DNA from: Lewinellaceae bacterium
GTDB lineage: Bacteria > Bacteroidota > Bacteroidia > Chitinophagales > Saprospiraceae
Assembly: GCA_016713985.1 (NCBI GenBank)
Contig: JADJOD010000004.1
Coordinates: 124,001 to 188,000 of the forward strand
Length of the DNA stretch: 64,000 nucleotides
Direction: 5' to 3'
The position numbers and the translations under genes were made by a program. The first letter of the stretch is position 1; every line of letters begins with the position of its first letter. Under the pieces are notes generated by a model. The model had not been told where the DNA came from, did not search any database, and was given only the letters and a program-made list of their open reading frames with translations. Below, piece after piece: positions 53,696-61,830 of the stretch.

Positions 53696-54352
53696 CTACA
53701 CTTTTTTCACAAACGGCGATTGTTTCACCCAGAAACGCCAGGGCCATTCGGCGCATTCGCCGGCGTAATCGACGCCGATCCGTTTTCCCGAAATAATATC
53801 TTCTTCCGGTAAAAGGCGCTCCGGTTCTTCTATCCATACCGGCGTTTCGGGGTCCGAAAAATGCAGGCCGTTCCACCGGGTGTCCAATCCCAATGCCCGG
53901 GAAAGTGCGCCGGGGCCGGTGGTCAGGGCCGCCGGCCGGCGTTTGGTCAAATCCGGCCACCCGCGCCGTTCCATCATAATTTGCACACCTTCAAGGGGTT
54001 CTATCGCCCGGATCAGAACCGCGTGGGCAATGTTTTCCGGACCGGTGACGACATTAAACAAGTGGTGAATCCCGTAACACAAATAAATATACGCCCTTCC
54101 ACCCTCCCGAAACATCACTTCCGTGCGGGCAGTGCGGCGGTTATTCCAGGCGTGGCAGGCGCGATCGTCCGGGGCGCGGTAAGCCTCCGTTTCTGTGATA
54201 CGTCCGGCCGTGCGCAAGCCGTCAAACTCCGTCACCAGCACCCGGCCGAGCAGATCACGCGCAATCTGCACCACATCCGCGCGGGTAAAAAAATCCGGCG
54301 GCAGTCGTTGGCCGGCTTGTATTTTTGAAGCCGCTAAAACATTATCGCTCAT
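53696..54352 (-). CDS. 3-methyladenine DNA glycosylase (Mpg/AAG family)
   Basis: A 218-residue base-excision repair enzyme of the Mpg/AAG type, which flips out and removes alkylated purines. Family features are LPPDFFTRADVVQIARDLLGRVLV (residues about 18-41), the catalytic Glu in ETEAYRAPDDRACHAW (about 55-70), and AYIYLCYGIHHLFNVV (about 86-101). LTTGPGALSRALGL follows. Its ATG at 54352 overlaps the divergent cupin ATG at 54351 in a CATG. It is 10 nt upstream of the MBOAT gene on the same strand and may be co-transcribed with it. Confidence 0.9.
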   Translation of the reverse strand: MSDNVLAASKIQAGQRLPPDFFTRADVVQIARDLLGRVLVTEFDGLRTAGRITETEAYRAPDDRACHAWNNRRTARTEVMFREGGRAYIYLCYGIHHLFNVVTGPENIAHAVLIRAIEPLEGVQIMMERRGWPDLTKRRPAALTTGPGALSRALGLDTRWNGLHFSDPETPVWIEEPERLLPEEDIISGKRIGVDYAGECAEWPWRFWVKQSPFVKKV

Positions 54353-54683
54353 GAAAATTACGATACAGGAAGCATCTGACCTGCTTCGTGCCCGCGAAGG
54401 TAAAACCTTCCTCGAACTCTTCCGCCACGGCACCATGTCGCTGGAAATTTACCGGCCTGTCGGGCACGACCCGCAACAGCCTCACACACAGGATGAAATA
54501 TATGTGGTGATCAGCGGAACCGGTATGTTCCGGAATGGAAACGATCAATACCCGTTCCAACCCGGCGATTTTTTATTTGTACCGGCAGGTACGGAACACC
54601 GCTTCACCGAATTTTCCGACGATTTTAAAACCTGGGTCATCTTTTACGGGCCGGAGGGCGGGGAAAGTAGCAGGGGGCAGTAG
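54351..54683 (+). CDS. Cupin-domain protein
   Basis: A 110-residue single-cupin protein. The metal-binding motif 1 is HTQDEIYVVISGTGMF (about residues 45-60, H and two acidic positions) and motif 2 is PGDFLFVPAGTEHRF (about 71-85). It starts at the ATG that shares two bases with the Mpg start on the other strand, so the two promoters or ribosome sites must each lie inside the opposite gene. The function is unknown; such cupins are often small enzymes or sensors for phosphonate, sugar or amino-acid derivatives. Confidence 0.82.
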   Translation: MKITIQEASDLLRAREGKTFLELFRHGTMSLEIYRPVGHDPQQPHTQDEIYVVISGTGMFRNGNDQYPFQPGDFLFVPAGTEHRFTEFSDDFKTWVIFYGPEGGESSRGQ

Positions 54684-54687
54684 CAGG

Positions 54688-54827
54688 GTCATTGTACATT
54701 GTACATTGGTCATTGTACATTGGTCATTGGTCATTGTACATTGGTCATTGGTCATTGGTCATTGGTCATTGGTCATTGGTCATTGGTCATTGGTCATTGG
54801 TCATTGGTCATTGGTCATTGGTCATTG
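54688..54827. repeat. TCATTGG/TCATTGTACATTG tandem repeat array
   Basis: About 140 nt of 7-bp TCATTGG units with occasional TCATTGTACATTG variants, directly after the cupin gene. An inverted partner (ACAATGACCAATGTACAATT-like) lies at 54879-54900, so the whole block can fold into a long hairpin. Such arrays are common intergenic markers in this group. No protein-coding content is expected in 54684-54943. Confidence 0.8.
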
Positions 54828-54943
54828 AAAATTAAACATTAGTAATTTTTTAAATTATTGATTTTTAATTTAAAAATGTACAATGACCAATGTACAATTT
54901 ACAAGGTACAATGACTTGTGGGACGCCCTCCCGCTGCCCATTT

Positions 54944-55294
54944 TTATGCCGCCATCTGACGTGCAAGCGTGCGAATACGGTACCGGTACCAGGCTGCATA
55001 AGCGCCCATACGCATTTCATGGCGTCCGCCTGTGGAACGATCATCTGAAACAAAGCGGGCCAGGATGGACAAGGTGGCGGCTGTCGGGTTGACTTTGCCG
55101 GGGTTGCCGTGCAATGCGGCGGCGACGTAATTGCCCAGCGTTTTGTGGCTCAGCAATTCGCCGGTTTCTTCCTGGATGATCCAGCTCAGGGTGAGCGCTT
55201 TGCCGTGCGGGAGTTTGGACAGCTCTTCGCCGAAAGCCTTTTGATAGGTTTCACTGATAAGGTTACAAAAAACGGAGAACTCTTTTGCTTCCAT
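54944..55294 (-). CDS. Unidentified helical protein, possibly HTH
   Basis: A 116-residue protein starting at ATG 55294 (MEAKEFSVFCN). It is mostly helical with a repeated pattern, LTLSWIIQEETGELLSHKTLGNYVAAAL (about residues 39-66) and GKVNPTAATLSILARFV. These words resemble a recurrent N-terminal domain of Saprospiria proteins that may bind DNA or proteins. It is short and ends with a basic tail (RYRIRTLARQMAA), so it could be a truncated copy of a larger protein. The 91 nt before the next gene hold no recognisable element. Confidence 0.45.
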   Translation of the reverse strand: MEAKEFSVFCNLISETYQKAFGEELSKLPHGKALTLSWIIQEETGELLSHKTLGNYVAAALHGNPGKVNPTAATLSILARFVSDDRSTGGRHEMRMGAYAAWYRYRIRTLARQMAA

Positions 55295-55476
55295 CGGGAT
55301 GTTTGGTTTGGTGGTTGAGATTTTACGGCGGCTGCTGATTAAAGGGAAATTCGGGGGCCCGGATGAATTCCAAAGCATTTCCAATGCATTTCCAATGGTA
55401 TAGTCGCATAAGCCTGAAATTTGTGAATACTTTTTGACAACCTTTTTTAAAAAACCTTTAAAATTCTCAAAAAATC

Positions 55477-56769
55477 ATGAAAAAACTTGTTGTTTTCTGC
55501 CTTTCGCTCTTTTCTCTTCTCCTTTTTTCGATACAAATAAATGGCCAGGGCGCCGGTACCAACCCGGAACTCGTCATGTATCGCTACAACAATTTCCCCG
55601 TAAAACCTTCGCCCGTACTGGATAAGGACCTGCTCGGAACCTTGAAATGGGAAGGCCTCACCGGGATCGGTGCAGACGGCATCCGCTCGGGCGCATCCAT
55701 TCAATCGTATGTGACCGGCCCGGTCAGTTATGGCGTTTTGCCCGCTAACCTGGTGTTCCGCACCGGCGCCTTCGACCAGCACAACCGCATGGTTGTCACG
55801 GCTGACGGACTGGTCGGTATTGGTACCATGGACCCGCTCTACCACCTGCATGTGGTCGGGAACACACACACAACCGGCGATTTTTTCGGGCGTATTCACA
55901 TGGACAACAACCCCGGCGACCCCGGCCCCGACACCTATCTCCAGGAGGCGTATTTTGAAAACAAATCCGGCGCCCAGTTGTCCGCTCCGGATCTGAGCCA
56001 GGGTGGCCTGCTGACCCTTGCCCCGACCTTCAACGGTGCCGGCACGAGAGACCACCAGATGTTTTTTAACAACGGCGGCATTTACCACCGCTGGGGTGAT
56101 GCCAATGCGGGCGCCTGGGGCGGAGCCTGGCAAAAACTGCTGACCTCCGGCGATATCAGCGGAACCCCCAACCGCCTCGCAAAATTTACCGCCACCAGTG
56201 CTTTGGGTGACAGCCGTTTGTTTGACGACGGCACCCGGGTGGGGATCAACAATTTTGCACCCGTGTATGATCTCGACGTGACCGGAAACACCCGCGTTTC
56301 AGGCGATACATACGTAACCGGCAATCTGGGTGCAGGGACCACCACCCCCGCCTTCCGGCTCGACGTGCAGGGCGAATCCAATTTTTCCCAACGTATGAAA
56401 ATCGGAGCGGGCAATTTTGCAAGCGGCTACCTGCTCAGCGTCGGCGGCGGAATCATGGCGGAAGAAGTGCGCGTGCAGATCCAGCCCTGGCCCGACTATG
56501 TATTCGAACAGGATTACCCGCTGATGCCACTCGTGGAAGTGGAAAAATACGTGCAGCTAAACAAACACCTGCCGGGTATCGCGACCGCAAAAGAAGTGCA
56601 GGAAACAGGCCTGGACCTCGGCCAATCACAAAAGGCGCAAATGGAGAAAATTGAAGAATTGTTCCTCCACATGATCAGCCTGGAAAAACGGGTCAACGAA
56701 CTTGAAAAACAAAACTCAGCGCTGCAATCTGAAAATTCAGCGCTGAAAGCGACCAATGCAAAGCACTAA
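55477..56769 (+). CDS. Secreted tail-fibre-like protein with coiled-coil end
   Basis: A 430-residue protein with an export signal (residues 1-23). The repeat-rich body contains GIGT and VGINNFAP motifs (LVGIGTMDPLYHLHVVGNTH, RVGINNFAPVYDLDVTGNTR) typical of fibre shafts in Bacteroidota secreted proteins. Near the end, a conserved module (WPDYVFEQDYPLMPLVEVEK, YVQLNKHLPGIATAKEV) precedes a coiled coil, EELFLHMISLEKRVNELEKQ (about residues 390-425). There is no sorting domain. It may form an extracellular fibre; it is 27 nt upstream of the S8 protease and probably shares its transcript. Confidence 0.7.
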   Translation: MKKLVVFCLSLFSLLLFSIQINGQGAGTNPELVMYRYNNFPVKPSPVLDKDLLGTLKWEGLTGIGADGIRSGASIQSYVTGPVSYGVLPANLVFRTGAFDQHNRMVVTADGLVGIGTMDPLYHLHVVGNTHTTGDFFGRIHMDNNPGDPGPDTYLQEAYFENKSGAQLSAPDLSQGGLLTLAPTFNGAGTRDHQMFFNNGGIYHRWGDANAGAWGGAWQKLLTSGDISGTPNRLAKFTATSALGDSRLFDDGTRVGINNFAPVYDLDVTGNTRVSGDTYVTGNLGAGTTTPAFRLDVQGESNFSQRMKIGAGNFASGYLLSVGGGIMAEEVRVQIQPWPDYVFEQDYPLMPLVEVEKYVQLNKHLPGIATAKEVQETGLDLGQSQKAQMEKIEELFLHMISLEKRVNELEKQNSALQSENSALKATNAKH

Positions 56770-56796
56770 CCATCAATCCTTTAAATTGACCTACGT

Positions 56797-59235
56797 ATGA
56801 AAAACATACTCATCGGGCAAACGGGATTGAGTGTTTTGCTTGTATTCGCGCTCAGTCTCGCAGCCAACGCTCAAATGACGGAATTACAGAAAAGCAATCT
56901 GCGCGGACTTTCCGATCAATACAAAAAACAGGACATCGCCCGGCGCCTGGAAGTGGAAAACTATGCTTTCCGCTACAACCTGCCGCTGGAAATACGCGAT
57001 ACCGCCGGTCAGGTGATTGCCGTACTCGATCACATCGAACACGGCCAGCCGGTTTACATCGGCCCTGACAACGAGGTGTCGCAGGCCAGCGTTTCCGCCG
57101 ACGCCGTTAAAACGGGCGGCGAATTGCGCCTCAACCTGACCGGCGCCGGCCAAACGCTCGGCATCTGGGAAGCGGGGGGTACCATACGCGCCACACACCA
57201 GGAATTCGGCGGCCGGGTAACCAACATTGACGGAACAGCCAGCAGCGATCACGCCACACACGTCGGCGGCACAATGATTGCCGCAGGTGTTGATCCCGCC
57301 GCGGAAGGGTTTTCCGAAACCGCCAATCTGCGCTGCTACGACGCCGCCGGCGACGCCGGAGAAATGGCTTCGGAAGCAGCCAATACACCCATCCGGGTAT
57401 CCAACCATTCCTACGGCGCATTTGCCGGCTGGGATTTTGACAATTCTCCAATGGTCAATATGTGGCGCTGGTACGGCAATGATCCTGCCGTAACAGACTG
57501 GAAATTCGGGGCTTACGATTCAGACGCCCAGGCATTTGACAATGTCGCTTTTAACGCTCCGTTTTACCTGGTCGTCAAATCGGCAGGCAATGACCGCAAC
57601 GACGCGGGCCCGGCGCCGGGTACCACCTATCTGCTGGGCTTCAGTGCCACCACAAGTACAACAGCCCGCAACCCGGACGGCGGCGCCAATGGTTTCGATT
57701 GTATTCCAACCGACGGCAACGCAAAAAACATCCTGACGGTGGGCGCTGCCAACCCCGTGGCGGGCGGCAACGGCTATACCGGACCCAATTCCGTTACCAT
57801 CGCCGCATTTTCCGGTTGGGGCCCGACCGACGACGGGCGTGTCAAACCGGATGTAGTGGCCGACGGAGTTGGTTTGTATTCCTCTTCCAATGCTGCCGAC
57901 GATGCCTACAACAACAAAAGCGGCACTTCGATGGCCGCTCCATCCACCTCGGGCAGCGTAGGGCTTTTACTCGAACACTGGCAAAACGTTTTGGGCGGTG
58001 TGCCTCGCTCGGCTACCATGAAAGCGCTGCTGATCAACGAAGCGGACGAGATTGGCCCCAACAACGGGCCGGATTACAGCTTCGGATGGGGCCAGATCAA
58101 CGTATCGGACGCCGCACAGACCATCACAATCCACAACTATACCGGTTGTGAACACATTGTGGAAGGATCGGTAGCCGCCGGCGCCACGTTCACTTATCCC
58201 TTGCGGAACAGCGGCACTCAGCCGCTCAAGATCAGCCTTGTATGGACCGATCCCGCTTCCGGAACCGTGAATTCCGGGACGGTAAACCCCGCAGGAGCCA
58301 ATTACCTGGTCAATGATCTCGATTTGCGGCTCGACGGGAGTTCCGGCACGTTTTTCCCCTGGGTGCTCGATCCGGCTAACCCGGCCAACGCTGCTGCTAC
58401 CGGCAATAACAACCGCGATAACGTGGAACAGGTGCTGGTGCTCAATCCGGTTGCAGGCGACTATACCATCCGGGTGGTGGCTCCCGCCGCGCTGACTTCG
58501 GGCCCGCAACAGTTTTCGCTGATCATCAACGGCAACGACGCCACGGTGGATGACGCCACTTACAGCGCCCTCGTAATCAATGATGAACGCACCTATGCCG
58601 TTCGCCAGAACCTGAGCTTCGGGCCTGCGTACGTGGTGTCGCCTTCTGCGGATGTGAAGGGATATGCGGGCAATTCCATCCGCCTGGCACCCGGTTTTCA
58701 TGCCCAATCCGGCAGCGATTTTCTCGCCCGGATACTGCCCGGCGGCGGATGTGGAATTTTCACAGGCGACCTCAAAGCAGACAACTATACCGCCTCCGCA
58801 TTCGCCGACCTTTCGGCAAACCGGCAGGCAGGAAAATCTTCAGGAGCACAAAATGGCCGATCTGCCGTGGACGTATTTCAGGTGACGCCCAACCCGGTTT
58901 CGGATGAATTTTCCGTCCGGTTCAACGTGACCGAAACTGCACCCCTGAGTCTGCTGCTGGCCAATGCCCAGGGGCAAACCGTCCAGATACTCCGGCAAAA
59001 CAAAACGTACACGGAAGGTGAATACACGGAAACGTTCCGCGTACAATCGCTTGCACCGGGCAGTTACTATTGCGTTTTCCAAACGGGAAGCCGCAGATTT
59101 GCACAAACGCTGGTGGTATTGCCTATCCATTTCCGGATACGTCCTTCGGTATTTGGCAAATTGCCGAGGAGGAGACTTTTTTTCGGGATGAACTGCCTTT
59201 GTCCGGTGAAGAAGAGGCCGAACTGGCAAAGCTGA
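56797..59235 (+). CDS. S8-family serine peptidase with C-terminal T9SS-type domain
   Basis: An 812-residue secreted subtilisin-like protein. The signal ends near ANAQ (about residue 26). Catalytic zones: GIWEAGGTIRATHQEF at 122-137, where the usual Asp appears as Glu125; DHATHVGGT with His152; SAGN with the oxyanion Asn265; and SGTSMAAP with Ser378. A pre-C-terminal beta-sandwich and the sorting-type domain VFQVTPNPVSDEFSVRFN (about 690-707) follow, ending near RFAQTLVVL. The last 40 residues read into the next gene (PIHFRIRPS), so an indel near 59120-59145 probably hides the stop. The Asp-to-Glu change may be a subfamily trait or make the enzyme inactive. Confidence 0.85.
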   Translation: MKNILIGQTGLSVLLVFALSLAANAQMTELQKSNLRGLSDQYKKQDIARRLEVENYAFRYNLPLEIRDTAGQVIAVLDHIEHGQPVYIGPDNEVSQASVSADAVKTGGELRLNLTGAGQTLGIWEAGGTIRATHQEFGGRVTNIDGTASSDHATHVGGTMIAAGVDPAAEGFSETANLRCYDAAGDAGEMASEAANTPIRVSNHSYGAFAGWDFDNSPMVNMWRWYGNDPAVTDWKFGAYDSDAQAFDNVAFNAPFYLVVKSAGNDRNDAGPAPGTTYLLGFSATTSTTARNPDGGANGFDCIPTDGNAKNILTVGAANPVAGGNGYTGPNSVTIAAFSGWGPTDDGRVKPDVVADGVGLYSSSNAADDAYNNKSGTSMAAPSTSGSVGLLLEHWQNVLGGVPRSATMKALLINEADEIGPNNGPDYSFGWGQINVSDAAQTITIHNYTGCEHIVEGSVAAGATFTYPLRNSGTQPLKISLVWTDPASGTVNSGTVNPAGANYLVNDLDLRLDGSSGTFFPWVLDPANPANAAATGNNNRDNVEQVLVLNPVAGDYTIRVVAPAALTSGPQQFSLIINGNDATVDDATYSALVINDERTYAVRQNLSFGPAYVVSPSADVKGYAGNSIRLAPGFHAQSGSDFLARILPGGGCGIFTGDLKADNYTASAFADLSANRQAGKSSGAQNGRSAVDVFQVTPNPVSDEFSVRFNVTETAPLSLLLANAQGQTVQILRQNKTYTEGEYTETFRVQSLAPGSYYCVFQTGSRRFAQTLVVLPIHFRIRPSVFGKLPRRRLFFGMNCLCPVKKRPNWQS

Positions 59236-59780
59236 AAAACATCCGCCGCCTCGAATGGCTCGCCAGCCGCTGGCTCCTGCACAAACTGACCGGTGTTCCG
59301 CAGCGCCTGCCGCTGGCCAAGGACGCTTTTTCAAAACCGTTTTTCCTCGACAAACCCGATCTTTATTGTTCCCTCAGCCATTCACACGGCATCGTGGGCG
59401 CTTTACTCGCCGGTTGTAATGTTGGATGTGATATCCAGGTGCTGGTGGATAAAATGCCGCGCCTGGCGCACAAATTTTTAAATTTCAGGGAAGATGCGTT
59501 CGTGCACACCCATGCTGCGACCGATCAGTTCGACCTTTTTCACGTGTTCTGGACGGCCAAAGAAAGTTTGTACAAAGCATATGGCCTGAAGGAACTGGAT
59601 TTTCGGGAACACATGCACCTCGAACCCTTTTCCTGGGAAAACGGCGCCGGACGCGCCAGGGGATGGGTTGTAAAAGAAAACTACCGCCAGGCCTATCTGT
59701 TGCATTTTGAAAAAGTGCAACTCCCTGATTCAGGGCATTTTATATGGACCGTTTGCCTGCCCGACGATCAGGATTTTTGA
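59119..59780 (+). CDS. 4'-phosphopantetheinyl transferase superfamily protein, frameshifted near its start
   Basis: Transfers the phosphopantetheine arm of CoA to carrier proteins (Sfp/AcpS-type). Motifs are GCDIQVLVDKM (metal site, about residues 95-105) and FWTAKESLYKAYG (the W-xx-K-E-S block, about 150-162). The first residues, from a TTG at 59119 (PIHFRI), continue in another frame at FGIWQIAEEE, so one base is probably missing around 59138-59148. The start is uncertain because the upstream S8 frame runs through it. The length of about 220 residues fits. It ends 13 nt inside the convergent DinB-like gene. Confidence 0.75.
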
Positions 59781-60274
59781 GATTTCCGGGCCTTGATGGT
59801 GGACGGTGAAACACCGAGGTCTTTATCCGTACGAATGTGTGGAAAATGGCACAGCAGCCCGATTTTTATGATCGCCAGGTGGTGGATCGCGTGGTCGTAA
59901 ACAAACAACAACTCCCTGCCCACCGTACTCGGGTAGGAGGGCCGCTCCAGTCCGCCAAATTCCGCCCGTACATCCACCCGGCCGGAAATCACAAATTCCG
60001 GCAGCGCTTCGGAAAATGCCAGAAAAGCGGCGGCGGCGATACCCGGATTGTCTTCATACAGCAGGTTCCGTTCCCGCGACGCATAATCCACCGTGCCGGA
60101 TTCTGCCAGGCCCTTTTCCAGGCACTGGAAAAATTCGAGGATATGGCGAAAATGCATTCCGAGTGTATTACCCTCAAATTCAGGCAGTTGTCGCCTGTAT
60201 TCATGCGGCTCCAACTGCGATAAAACGTGGTTTATTTGTTCCGTAACGGTCAAGAGTGCGCTGATTGCTTGCAT
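59768..60274 (-). CDS. DinB-like metal-binding protein
   Basis: A 168-residue four-helix protein of the DinB/putative metalloenzyme class. Three His at about positions 41 (GMHFRHILEFF) and 127-132 (YDHAIHHLAIIKIG) are arranged as in DinB metal sites. I chose the ATG at 60274; a TTG five codons upstream is possible. DinB proteins often act as thiol-dependent transferases; the substrate is unknown. It is convergent with the phosphopantetheinyl transferase and divergent from rsmF, 155 nt away. Confidence 0.68.
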   Translation of the reverse strand: MQAISALLTVTEQINHVLSQLEPHEYRRQLPEFEGNTLGMHFRHILEFFQCLEKGLAESGTVDYASRERNLLYEDNPGIAAAAFLAFSEALPEFVISGRVDVRAEFGGLERPSYPSTVGRELLFVYDHAIHHLAIIKIGLLCHFPHIRTDKDLGVSPSTIKARKSQKS

Positions 60275-60429
60275 TGGTATAGTCAGCAAATAAGGGTTTT
60301 ATAATTGTTTCAATCCGGAGGCTCTGCGGGTGTAAAAATAGATACGATTTTTCGCATTCGCCGGATTCCGCGAATTTTTACTGCTCCAAGGTCCGCCGTA
60401 CGACTTCTCTGACGACCTTTGCCGTTACC

Positions 60430-61794
60430 ATGCTACCGCCACCTTTTGAACGCCAGATGCTGGAATTACTCGGCCCGGAAGAATACGTTTCCTTTCTGGC
60501 CGCTTTAAATGCCCCGCCGCCCGTCAGCATACGGCTGAAGGCTTCTGTAGCTTACACCCCGGTTGGGCCAGCGGAACGTATTCCCTGGCACCCATCGGGG
60601 TGGTATTTGCCCGAACGCCCTGTATTTACCCTCGACCCTGCTTTTCATGCGGGCGCCTATTACGTACAGGAAGCGTCTTCCATGTTTTTGTATGAGGTAT
60701 TAAAACAAAGTGTCGATTTTTCCAATCGTTTGAAAGTGTTGGACTTATGCGCGGCCCCCGGCGGAAAAAGCACCTTGGTGGCGGATATGCTCCGGCCCGG
60801 CAGCCTGCTTGTTGCGAATGAAGTGATTCGGCCACGAGTGGGTATTTTAAGGGAAAACATGGAAAAATGGGGTGCCCCCAGCCTCGCCGTCACAAGCGCC
60901 GGGGTGGAAGAACTGGCGGCCGTCGAAAACTGGTTTGATGTGGTGGTATGTGATGCTCCGTGCAGCGGTGAAGGCCTGTTCCGCAAAGACCCCGAGGCCA
61001 TACACGAATGGTCGCCCGCCGGGGTCGAACTGTGTTCCGGGCGACAGCGCCGTATTCTGGCAGCGGCGGTGGAAGCACTGGCGCCCGGAGGGATTCTTGT
61101 TTTCAGCACCTGTACGTTCAACCGGCGGGAAAATGAGGAAAATGCCGCCTGGCTCGTCCAGACTTTTGGCTTAGAGGCAGTCGGTTTAAAGATACCTCCC
61201 GAATGGGGTATCCGGGAAAGTGAAGGCGGTTACCGGTTTTTTCCGCATTGTGTACGCGGGGAAGGATTTTTTCTGGCAGTTTTCAGAAAAAAAGAAGGCG
61301 TTCCTGCCCGGCAACAAGCGCCCGCTGCCTTTAGAAGCCTGAAAACGCTGCCCAAAAACCTTGTGCCGGAAGTTGGCCGCTGGTTGTCTGCCGGGGAAGA
61401 GTTGCACTTTTTCCAAACCCCTTCCGGCGAAGTACTTGTACTGCCCGCAAGTCTTGAAAATGAGTATTTGATTTTGGATAAACACCTGAAAAACAAGTGG
61501 TTCGGAACCAATATCGGCGAGTTTAAAGGCAAAGATTTTATTCCTTCCCACGCACTGGCATTGAGCAGGCTGGTCAGTCCTGCCCTGCCCGCCCTCGAAC
61601 TCAGCCGCGAACAGGCGTTGTTGTTTCTCAAAAAAGAAACCTTTGACATCGCCCCGGATGCGCCCCGCGGCTGGACCCTGGCCCGTTTCGAAGGACTCAA
61701 CCTCGGCTGGATGAAGGTGTTGCCCAATCGTATGAACAACTACCTGCCTGCCGAACGGCGGATTCGGATGGATATCCGATACCGTGAACTTTAG
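60430..61794 (+). CDS. RsmF/NOL1-NOP2-sun family rRNA m5C methyltransferase
   Basis: A 454-residue SAM-dependent RNA cytosine methyltransferase. Motif I is LDLCAAPGGKSTLVADML (about residues 104-121), motif IV is VVCDAPCSGEGLFRKDPEA (about 174-192) with the catalytic Cys, and VFSTCTFNRRENEENA (about 222-237) holds motif VI. After about residue 290 a C-terminal domain (FQTPSGEVLVLPASL, GLNLGWMKVLPNRMNNYLPAERRI) matches the RsmF-type extension. It probably methylates 16S rRNA C1407-equivalent; the exact site is not certain. The ATG at 60430 is the first Met. Confidence 0.85.
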   Translation: MLPPPFERQMLELLGPEEYVSFLAALNAPPPVSIRLKASVAYTPVGPAERIPWHPSGWYLPERPVFTLDPAFHAGAYYVQEASSMFLYEVLKQSVDFSNRLKVLDLCAAPGGKSTLVADMLRPGSLLVANEVIRPRVGILRENMEKWGAPSLAVTSAGVEELAAVENWFDVVVCDAPCSGEGLFRKDPEAIHEWSPAGVELCSGRQRRILAAAVEALAPGGILVFSTCTFNRRENEENAAWLVQTFGLEAVGLKIPPEWGIRESEGGYRFFPHCVRGEGFFLAVFRKKEGVPARQQAPAAFRSLKTLPKNLVPEVGRWLSAGEELHFFQTPSGEVLVLPASLENEYLILDKHLKNKWFGTNIGEFKGKDFIPSHALALSRLVSPALPALELSREQALLFLKKETFDIAPDAPRGWTLARFEGLNLGWMKVLPNRMNNYLPAERRIRMDIRYREL

Positions 61795-61830
61795 TTCGCG
61801 GTGGCTGATAAATGGAAGTCCGCGGCACAA

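Noticed and set aside
54688..54827. The TCATTGG array as a possible CRISPR or tandem-gene region
   Set aside because: Units are 7 bp with no spacers and no cas genes nearby; it is a simple tandem repeat.
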